Shown: piece after piece, positions 1 through 4,400 of the stretch | Layout of the letters: every line of letters begins with the position of its first letter | How positions within the stretch are numbered: the first letter of the stretch is position 1 | Assembly: GCA_946480705.1 (NCBI GenBank) | Contig: CAMLLF010000296.1 | Location: 1-5,702, forward strand | DNA from: an uncultured Lysobacteraceae bacterium | GTDB lineage: Bacteria; Pseudomonadota; Gammaproteobacteria; Xanthomonadales; Rhodanobacteraceae | Length of the DNA: 5,702 nt | Direction of reading: 5' to 3' | Notes under the pieces: generated by a model | Database searches by the model: none | Told to the model about the DNA's origin: nothing | What the model saw: only the letters and a program-made list of their open reading frames with translations | Position numbers and translations under genes: made by a program

Positions 1-245
1 CCCGGACTTGCTCCTGAAGAAGTCGAATCGCTGGTAACTTTACCCATTGAAAGTTCGATTAATGGCACTCCCGGAGTGACAGCGGTACGATCTTCGAGTG
101 CGGTCTTGATGTGATGAATAAGGAGCCACGCTGCGCTCAGATTGCCTTCTGATGCGCGTGAGATCGCCTTACGAATCTCACTGTCCGAATAGAGCTCTGT
201 CACATCCTCTTCAGGAATGTTTTCCGACCGATTTTCTTCGCTCAT
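1..245 (-). CDS. Hypothetical small acidic protein, 3' end cut by the window
   Basis: Reading the minus strand from ATG at 245, the frame stays open to position 1 (81 codons, no stop), so this is the N-terminal part of a longer protein. The start is supported by a good Shine-Dalgarno (AGGAG, 5-nt spacing). The first 25 residues are strongly acidic (MSEENRSE..., EEDVTE). A predicted amphipathic helical segment follows ([23 protein letters not shown]), then a hydrophilic Ser/Thr-rich stretch. The pattern of an Ala/Gly-rich turn followed by AAWLL and a Pro-containing segment loosely resembles small helical proteins often found beside phage-type integrases, but I do not recognise a family. It lies 124 nt downstream of the integrase on the same strand, so it may be co-transcribed with it. 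Function unknown. Confidence 0.7.
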   Translation of the reverse strand, partial: MSEENRSENIPEEDVTELYSDSEIRKAISRASEGNLSAAWLLIHHIKTALEDRTAVTPGVPLIELSMGKVTSDSTSSGASP

Positions 246-250
246 GAATG

Positions 251-255
251 CTCCT
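251..255 (-). promoter_or_regulatory. Ribosome binding site of the partial small protein
   Basis: On the minus strand AGGAG stands 5 nt upstream of ATG (243-245). It is the best start signal in this area and is the main evidence that the truncated frame at the left edge is a real gene. Confidence 0.65.
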
Positions 256-360
256 GGATTGACAAGCGTGATGTGCGTCACTCTCGATGATTTTGCGGAA
301 CGCTTGCCTGGTAGTCCTGGCCGGCGCCCACGAGATTCCATGCGAAGAAGTGAATCGCCC

Positions 361-379
361 AGCCCTCCGTCAGAGGGCT
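361..379 (-). other. Hairpin spanning the integrase stop codon
   Basis: A perfect 7-bp inverted repeat (AGCCCTC / GAGGGCT) with a 5-nt loop encloses the integrase TGA at 370-372. Downstream on the minus strand there is no T-run, so it is not a typical intrinsic terminator. It could be a weak or attenuating terminator, a 3' mRNA-stabilising structure, or chance. If it does not terminate, integrase and the small downstream gene can share a transcript. Confidence 0.4.
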
Positions 380-1518
380 AGCGCTGCCAAAGCCTGAGCA
401 GCATGCTCGCGTCTGAGGTGCCCATAGTGCTTTTCGATCATCGCAACGGACGTGCCTGAAACCTGCGCGACGGTCAGAAGGTCGAGCCCTCCAACTACAA
501 GGTCGGTAATCGTCGAGTGCCGTAGCGTGTATGCCGTGACGGAGGGCGGGAGCTCTGCAATACGTACGGCTTCTTTGATTGGGCCCTTCCAGGCGTCCTT
601 GTTCCATGCACCTCCGTCGGCTCGAGCAAAAAGAGGAGCTGTCGACGACTTCGTCCCTCGCTCAGCTTCGAGGAGCGACGACGTCTCGGGAGGGAGTAGT
701 ATTCGCCGGGCGGACCCTGCCTTGTCTCTGTCGATGGTCAGCTCGTTACGGCGTGAATCGAAATCCGCGACACGCAGCATCGCCAGTGCTCCCGGGCGGA
801 GCGGTAGCAGGCACAACCCTCGCGCGAACGACTGGGCGTCAGGAGGCAGCGCATCCAGCAGCGCTCTCCGTTGGTGGCGATCCAGGTAGATGTTTCGCCG
901 ACCGTCGGCGTTTTCGATAGGACGTAGCGCGACTCGCCAAGCTTGATCAGTAATCGCGTAACCCTCGTCCAGAGCTGCGTTCAGTGCCGCGCGCAACGCG
1001 GTCATGTCACGATTGATCGTTCCGGGTGCTCGTTGACGGTGCTTGGGCTCGCCAGACTTGGTTCGTGTGATCTGGGCTGGCGTCGCCTCCAGGCGTTCGC
1101 GCCAGGCCCGTACTTGCTCCTTGGCCAGTTTCAGAACGGGGACCTTGGCGATCGGATCGTCGTAGACAAGGCGACGAAACCGTCCCTGGGCATCAGCATC
1201 GGCCTTGGAATATCGCTCGCACGCCTCTTGCACGGTGATCGTCTTTCGGGAGCCGCCCCCGTCGAGATGGGAAAACCAGGCTTCCGCCTCCTTCTTGGCA
1301 GCCGCGAACTGCTCATTCGGCGGCAGCAGCGGAAAGTCTCCCAACGACTTGAAGGTGTTCCGGGCCTTGTCGCTGTCATAGAAGCGCGCGATCCAGCTTC
1401 CGCTCTTGCCGACACTCGAAGGCCGGAAGCCAAGGAAGCGTCCGGTCGCCAGCTTCTGCCAATAAGGTTCGCGCCGAACCTTCAGCCGCTCCCGGTTCCG
1501 TACTGTCGTCAGTTCCAT
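370..1518 (-). CDS. int: Tyrosine recombinase / integrase of the element
   Basis: Site-specific recombinase that would integrate and excise the element by strand exchange through a covalent phosphotyrosine intermediate. The 382-residue protein (numbered from ATG 1518) has an N-terminal DNA-binding part (about 25-62, with WIARFYD and a KSLGDF end), an alpha-helical core-binding domain (about 94-185), and a C-terminal catalytic domain (about 215-375). Visible active-site residues are Arg241 (LPLRPG), Lys266 in the beta-hairpin, Arg333 in YTLRHS with His334 after it, and nucleophile Tyr365 (EKHYGHL). Two usually conserved histidines are replaced: Tyr330 in the HxxR box and Thr356 (SGTS) before the Tyr. 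Similar substitutions occur in phage-type integrases, so activity is plausible. Length is normal and the frame is unbroken. A GTG nine nt upstream (1527) is in frame, but the GGAG at 1527-1530 fits ATG 1518 much better. Its 5' end faces the attachment site about 140 bp away. Confidence 0.93.
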   Translation of the reverse strand: MELTTVRNRERLKVRREPYWQKLATGRFLGFRPSSVGKSGSWIARFYDSDKARNTFKSLGDFPLLPPNEQFAAAKKEAEAWFSHLDGGGSRKTITVQEACERYSKADADAQGRFRRLVYDDPIAKVPVLKLAKEQVRAWRERLEATPAQITRTKSGEPKHRQRAPGTINRDMTALRAALNAALDEGYAITDQAWRVALRPIENADGRRNIYLDRHQRRALLDALPPDAQSFARGLCLLPLRPGALAMLRVADFDSRRNELTIDRDKAGSARRILLPPETSSLLEAERGTKSSTAPLFARADGGAWNKDAWKGPIKEAVRIAELPPSVTAYTLRHSTITDLVVGGLDLLTVAQVSGTSVAMIEKHYGHLRREHAAQALAALAL

Positions 1519-1526
1519 GCGGCTCA

Positions 1527-1530
1527 CTCC
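1527..1530 (-). promoter_or_regulatory. Ribosome binding site that decides the integrase start
   Basis: On the minus strand GGAG lies 8 nt upstream of ATG 1518 and overlaps the alternative GTG at 1527. The GTG itself has no purine-rich stretch at a suitable distance, so the ATG start (382 residues) is preferred over the GTG start (385 residues). Confidence 0.6.
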
Positions 1531-1542
1531 GAGGCCAAACAG

Positions 1543-1564
1543 AGTACGAAAAAAGTACGTAAAA
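1543..1564. repeat. Two-copy 11-bp tandem repeat overlapping the integrase -10 box
   Basis: AGTACGAAAAA (1543-1553) is followed directly by AGTACGTAAAA (1554-1564), with one mismatch. The repeat length is about one helical turn and each unit carries the palindromic core GTAC next to an A-tract. It lies between the integrase start and the att core and covers the predicted -10 hexamer. Arm-type integrase sites, an excisionase-type site, or an operator for a repressor are all possible. The sequence alone does not distinguish them. Confidence 0.5.
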
Positions 1565-1580
1565 CAGGGGCGAACGTCAA
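1552..1580 (-). promoter_or_regulatory. Probable sigma70-type promoter of the integrase
   Basis: On the minus strand TTGACG (complement of 1575-1580, 5 of 6 match to consensus) is followed after exactly 17 bp by TACTTT (complement of 1552-1557, a weak -10 matching at positions 1, 2 and 6). Transcription would start near 1545, about 15 nt upstream of the ribosome binding site. The -10 lies inside the 11-bp tandem repeat, so a protein binding there would be expected to control integrase expression. Confidence 0.5.
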
Positions 1581-1601
1581 CGCATCGGCTAGGACATGTG
1601 A

Positions 1602-1626
1602 CTCATATAAATCAGCTAGATATGAG
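1602..1626. repeat. Perfect 7-bp inverted repeat between integrase promoter and att core
   Basis: CTCATAT (1602-1608) and ATATGAG (1620-1626) are perfect inverted repeats separated by 11 bp. The A/T-rich dyad stands about 20 bp upstream of the integrase -35 box and about 30 bp from the tRNA-derived core. A dimeric regulator, an accessory DNA-bending protein or an excisionase could bind such a site. This role is inferred. Confidence 0.4.
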
Positions 1627-1657
1627 CAGGTGCGGATCTCGGCGAACGCAGTTCTCC

Positions 1658-1705
1658 GCCTTCACACGGCAGGGGCCACAGGTTCGAACCCTGTACCGCC
1701 CACCA
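1658..1705 (+). pseudogene. tRNA-Val(CAC) 3' fragment, attachment-site core
   Basis: The 48 bases fold as the 3' part of a tRNA. There is an anticodon loop TTCACAC with anticodon CAC at 1663-1665 and the 3' side of its stem (GGCAG, 1668-1672). A 5-nt variable loop (1673-1677) follows, then a perfect T-arm with stem ACAGG/CCTGT and loop TTCGAAC (1678-1694). The 3' acceptor strand ACCGCCC (1695-1701), discriminator A, and encoded CCA (1703-1705) complete it. The 5' side is not a tRNA: there is no GGGCGGT acceptor strand and no D-arm, and the anticodon stem has a C-A mismatch at 1657/1671. That mismatch places the left limit of tRNA identity at about 1658. The fragment is best read as the attR copy of the core duplicated by integration; the complete tRNA-Val should be at the other end of the element. 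Confidence 0.82.
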
Positions 1706-1775
1706 GTCAGACAGGCAATTGCGGACGGTGTGATGTCCGGCCTGAAGTCCCGGAACAGCACGGGACGGCATCTTG

Positions 1776-1805
1776 AAAGGGTCGCTTCGGCGGCCCTTTT
1801 GTTTT
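1776..1805 (+). terminator. Rho-independent terminator of the original tRNA transcript
   Basis: A 10-bp stem (AAAGGGTCGC / GCGGCCCTTT, one G-T wobble) is closed by a C(TTCG)G tetraloop, a very stable type, and followed by TTTTGTTTT. It lies 70 bp after the tRNA CCA end on the same strand, so it most likely ended the native tRNA-Val transcript before the element separated it from its gene. A smaller 6-bp hairpin (GTCCCG/CGGGAC, 1747-1766) precedes it and has no T-tract. Confidence 0.85.
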
Positions 1806-1845
1806 CCTGCCGCCATCGCTCGCAGCGGCCGCCGCAGGCGTCAAG

Positions 1846-1890
1846 CGCTCTCGCAAAGACTCTCGGGTTCTTCCCGGATCTTCGTGAGCG
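1846..1890 (+). other. Long imperfect hairpin followed by TTTT
   Basis: CGCTC (1846-1850) pairs with GAGCG (1886-1890). The stem continues with interruptions through the middle and is capped by CGGG/CCCG (1864-1867 / 1873-1876) around a 5-nt loop. TTTT follows at 1891-1894. It lies in the noncoding stretch upstream of the membrane-anchored regulator. It may be a second terminator, a structured small RNA, or a transcript leader element, and its role is not determined. Being bounded by a terminator upstream and a possible promoter downstream, it is unlikely to be coding. Confidence 0.4.
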
Positions 1891-1900
1891 TTTTGCTGCA

Positions 1901-1928
1901 TTGTTTCATTATCGCTTTTGCATGTAAT
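1901..1928 (+). promoter_or_regulatory. Candidate promoter of the winged-helix regulator
   Basis: TTGTTT (1901-1906) and TGTAAT (1923-1928, 5 of 6 match to TATAAT) are spaced by 16 bp in an unusually A/T-rich patch for this chromosome. Transcription would begin near 1935, giving a leader of roughly 75 nt before ATG 2010. The -35 match is poor (3 of 6), so this is tentative. Confidence 0.35.
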
Positions 1929-2009
1929 CGGTCTGCGGCGGCTGTGACGGCGCAAGCCGTATCGCGTAGTGCACTTGAGCTAGCCTGCGCGTATTTGCAC
2001 ATGCTGCTC

Positions 2010-4115
2010 ATGTCGAAAAACGCACAAATGATGAAGTCGGAGTCCGTCGCCGACCTCCTCGCGGGCGAGGGTTTCCTGCTCGGCGGCTGCCGGGTCGAGC
2101 CGCGCGCGCTGCGCGTGGTCCGCGGCGGCGACAGCCAGCGGCTGGAGCCGCGCGTGATGCAGGTGCTGCTGGCGCTCGCCAGGCGGCCCGGGCGTACCGT
2201 CAGCCGCGAAGAGTTGCTGGCCGACGCGTGGAACGGTGCCGTCATCACCGACGATTCCATCTATCGCGCCATTCATCGGTTGCGCGGCGTGCTCGGCGCC
2301 GATGCGCACGGCGAGCCGGCGATCGAGACCGTACCCAAGATCGGCTATCGCCTGCTGCTGCCGGTGCGAGCGCTTGATGCGGAGGATCCTGCCGCCCCGG
2401 CGCCGCGTCGGCGCAGGGCAGGCGTGGTGCTGCTGGCCGTGGTCTTGCTGGTGCCGGCCGGCGTCATCGCCTGGTGGCTGAGTGCCGCAGCGCCTGCCCC
2501 GGTCATGCCGGCCTGGATGACGCTGAGCGTGAATCCCGGCCTGGAGCACATGCCGGCGTTTTCGCCCGACGGCCGGCAGCTGATCTACAGCCGCGGCCTG
2601 GCCGGGCGCGAGCGCCTGTGGCTGCGTCCGCTTGACGGCGGTGCCGAGGTGGCGCTGACCGCACCCGGCGAAGCCATGGACTATGCCGCCGACTGGTCGG
2701 CCGGCGGCGAACGCATCGCTTTCCTTCGCCAGGACGAGCAGCGCTGCCGCGTCATGATCATGACCTTGCTGCAGCGCGAACCGCGCGAGATCGGCCAGTG
2801 CTCGCCGGCCAACGGCCGCCTGTCGCTGTCACCCGACGGCCGCCGCGTCGTGCTGTCGGATCGGCCCGACCCGGACCAGCGCGCCAATGCGCTCTTCGTC
2901 ATCGACGTCGACAGCGGCGTGCGCCGCAGCCTGCCGCCGCCGCCCGCGGAGCAGGGCGACTATCGCCCGCGCTATTCGCCCGACGGCACCTGGATTGCGT
3001 TCAGCCGCGTCGACGGCCGCTTCCAGTCCAGCGTGCTGCGCCGGCGCAGCGAGGGCGGCGCGCCGGAAACCGTATGGAGTCCCGACGGTTTCGTGCATCA
3101 GGTGCAATGGCGCGGCGACCATGAACTCGTCGCGACGCTGCGCGCGGGGACGTCGAGCGCGCTGTGGCATCTGCCGCTGGGTGCCACCCCCAGGCCGCTG
3201 GCCGCGATCGACGCCGGCGTGCCTTCTATCGACATCAGCCCCGGCGGTCACCGCCTGCTGCTGTCGGTCGCGGTGACGCAGTACCGCAACCGCCGGCTCG
3301 CCCTGACGCCGGGCGCGCCCGGCATGGCCGAGGCCATGCCGGCGGCGCTGGATCGCGCGCGCGATCTCGCCGTATCGCCCGATGGCCGCCAGCTCGCGCT
3401 GCCGTGGGAGGCGCGCGGCGAAAGCGGTGTCTGGCTGGCCGACCGCGACGGCAGCCAGCTGCGCCGGCTCTGGAGCGAGTCGGGTGCTTACATCCGCGAT
3501 CTCAGCTGGGATCCGGCAGGCCGCCGTATCGCGTTCGAACGCTCGCGCGGCAACCGTCAGACGATCTGCGTGGTCGACCTCGACGGCCTGCTGCAGTGCC
3601 TGCCCGATCAGACGCGCAAGCGCATCTCGCCGTCCTGGTCCGGCGACGGCCGACATCTGTTCTTCATCGGCGAGGCCGACGGCGGCTGGTTCGCCCATCG
3701 CGCCGCCGTCGACGGCAGCGGCGAGGAACGCCTGGGCCGGCGTCAGGCGATGTACGCGACGCAGGCGCCGCAGGGCAGCAAGGTCTACCTGCGTCCGCGT
3801 GGTGCGGCCGGCATCGTCGAGCTGGATCCGGGCAGCGGCGAGGAAAACCCGATCGTCGAGGACGCGCCGCATTCGCGTCCGCGCGCCATGGTCGCCGCGC
3901 GCAGCGGCCTGTACTACCTGCGCAGCGACGGCATGCTCATGCACTACGCCCTGCCGGCCGGTCCGGCCACGGCGCTGGTCCAGCTGGGCTCGCCACTGCC
4001 GCGCAGCCTGAGCCTGACGGCTGCCGAGGACCTGCTGCTCTACAGCGAGGTCGCCGGCGAGGAAGCGGACATCGCCCTGCTGACCAATCTCGACGCGCTG
4101 ATCGACGGAAACTGA
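2010..4115 (+). CDS. Membrane-anchored winged-helix regulator with periplasmic PD40/TolB-like propeller
   Basis: A CadC-like one-component regulator: a cytoplasmic DNA-binding domain joined through the membrane to a presumed sensor. The 701-residue protein has an OmpR/PhoB-type winged helix at about 21-116 (recognition helix near DDSIYRAIHRLRGVL, wing ending ETVPKIGYRLL). Next come a short linker with the basic stop RRRR (133-136) and one transmembrane helix (about 137-158). The rest is beta-propeller with at least eight PD40-type strands: FSPDGRQLIYS (184), WSAGGERIAF (229), LSPDGRRVVLS (273), YSPDGTWIAFS (322), ISPGGHRLLLS (409), VSPDGRQLALP (455), DPAGRRIAFE (501) and SGDGRHLFF (544). The ligand is unknown. 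The frame is open back to 1773, but that part overlaps the terminator and junction hairpins and is unlikely to be translated. ATGs at 2001, 2010, 2028 and 2031 are all possible, and none has a clear Shine-Dalgarno. TolB itself is excluded by the winged helix. Confidence 0.88.
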   Translation: MSKNAQMMKSESVADLLAGEGFLLGGCRVEPRALRVVRGGDSQRLEPRVMQVLLALARRPGRTVSREELLADAWNGAVITDDSIYRAIHRLRGVLGADAHGEPAIETVPKIGYRLLLPVRALDAEDPAAPAPRRRRAGVVLLAVVLLVPAGVIAWWLSAAAPAPVMPAWMTLSVNPGLEHMPAFSPDGRQLIYSRGLAGRERLWLRPLDGGAEVALTAPGEAMDYAADWSAGGERIAFLRQDEQRCRVMIMTLLQREPREIGQCSPANGRLSLSPDGRRVVLSDRPDPDQRANALFVIDVDSGVRRSLPPPPAEQGDYRPRYSPDGTWIAFSRVDGRFQSSVLRRRSEGGAPETVWSPDGFVHQVQWRGDHELVATLRAGTSSALWHLPLGATPRPLAAIDAGVPSIDISPGGHRLLLSVAVTQYRNRRLALTPGAPGMAEAMPAALDRARDLAVSPDGRQLALPWEARGESGVWLADRDGSQLRRLWSESGAYIRDLSWDPAGRRIAFERSRGNRQTICVVDLDGLLQCLPDQTRKRISPSWSGDGRHLFFIGEADGGWFAHRAAVDGSGEERLGRRQAMYATQAPQGSKVYLRPRGAAGIVELDPGSGEENPIVEDAPHSRPRAMVAARSGLYYLRSDGMLMHYALPAGPATALVQLGSPLPRSLSLTAAEDLLLYSEVAGEEADIALLTNLDALIDGN

Positions 4116-4131
4116 CCGGAAATTGCGCAGG

Positions 4132-4181
4132 CCGCATTGTGCGTTTGTGCGGATTGCCGCACTCGATCTGTTTGCGGCAAT
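4132..4181. promoter_or_regulatory. Two tandem CCGCA-N11-TGCGG dyads, operator-like
   Basis: CCGCA (4132-4136) and TGCGG (4148-4152) form a dyad with an 11-bp spacer. The same arrangement recurs exactly 25 bp on (4157-4161 and 4173-4177), where the arms extend to 9 bp (ATTGCCGCA / TGCGGCAAT, 4153-4161 / 4173-4181). A further direct copy of GCGGCAATG occurs at 4192-4200, 18 bp after the one at 4174. There is no T-run after either hairpin, so intrinsic termination of the regulator transcript is unlikely. A dimeric repressor or activator binding two adjacent sites upstream of the peptidase gene is the simplest reading. The binding protein is unknown. Confidence 0.45.
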
Positions 4182-4273
4182 GATTCACAAGGCGGCAATG
4201 TGGTCGTTCCGTGGCGCCGCGATGACAGCGCAAGCGTGACGCGGTCGCACTTTTGCGGCATCCGGGCGACGCC

Positions 4274-4299
4274 ATCAGGAAAACATCAGCTCGAATCAG
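4274..4299. repeat. Three helically phased ATCAG direct repeats
   Basis: ATCAG occurs at 4274, 4285 and 4295, with pitches of 11 and 10 bp, about 105-130 bp upstream of the peptidase start. Direct repeats with about one helical turn between units are typical of OmpR/PhoB-family winged-helix binding sites, and the gene just upstream encodes such a domain. The motif is short and chance is not excluded. Confidence 0.3.
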
Positions 4300-4388
4300 C
4301 CATTCCTCCGCGCGCCCGGCCGGTGCAGCCGTCAGTCTGCAGGCCGCCAGGATGGTTCAGGGGCCAGCCCGGTACTGCCATGCAGACC

Positions 4389-4393
4389 AGGAG
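4389..4393 (+). promoter_or_regulatory. Ribosome binding site of the M23 peptidase
   Basis: AGGAG is placed 7 nt before ATG 4401 and selects that start over an in-frame ATG at 4380, which has no upstream purine-rich signal. The longer form would only add seven residues (MQTRRRP) to the signal peptide n-region. Confidence 0.75.
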
Positions 4394-4400
4394 ACGACCC

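Larger units (their letters stand above)
1..1705. mobile_element. Right end of a tRNA-Val-integrated element (partial)
   Basis: A tyrosine integrase gene lies next to a truncated tRNA 3' end, which is the standard junction of an integrative element (genomic island or prophage remnant) that uses a tRNA gene as its target. The missing tRNA 5' half would lie on the left and the native tRNA terminator lies on the right, so the element extends leftwards out of the window and the sequence right of 1705 is chromosome. The two element genes use A/T at third codon positions noticeably more often than the strongly GC-biased genes after 2010, which supports separate origins. Cargo cannot be judged because only about 1.7 kb of the element is visible. 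Whether it is a phage, an ICE or a simple island is unknown. Confidence 0.75.

Noticed and set aside
278..607. Open frame on the minus strand of about 109 codons running past the integrase stop
   Set aside because: Most of it overlaps the integrase in another frame, it has no convincing ribosome binding site, and it has Arg/Ser/Ala-rich shadow composition.
1630..1705. A complete tRNA gene at this place
   Set aside because: Bases 1630-1636 could form 5 of 7 acceptor pairs, but there is no D-arm (no GGTAGAGC-like segment) and the anticodon stem is mismatched at its outer side. A truncated copy fits better.
943..1776. Plus-strand open frame of 277 codons opposite the integrase
   Set aside because: It is antisense to a clear integrase and runs through the promoter, att core and tRNA fragment with no domain signature.
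1825..1832. Palindrome GCGGCCGC in the noncoding stretch
   Set aside because: An 8-bp GC palindrome is expected by chance in this composition and has no partner sites nearby.
1773..2009. N-terminal extension of the winged-helix regulator (about 79 extra residues, including a hydrophobic stretch)
   Set aside because: It begins inside the tRNA terminator, covers the 1846-1890 hairpin, and its composition is unlike a regulator N-terminus. The winged helix begins only after about residue 20 of the 2010 start, as usual in this family.
2829..3944. Long minus-strand open frame opposite the regulator
   Set aside because: In very GC-rich genes the antisense frame is often open. The translation is low-complexity Ala/Arg/Gly, and the plus strand carries clear PD40 motifs.
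4153..4181. Intrinsic terminator of the regulator gene
   Set aside because: The 9-bp stem is followed by GATTCAC with no T-run. Its repeat relationship to the neighbouring dyad fits an operator better.
4253..4281. Promoter of the peptidase with TTGCGG as -35
   Set aside because: No acceptable -10 hexamer is found at 16-18 bp. A weak TCGAAT at 4291 has no matching -35.
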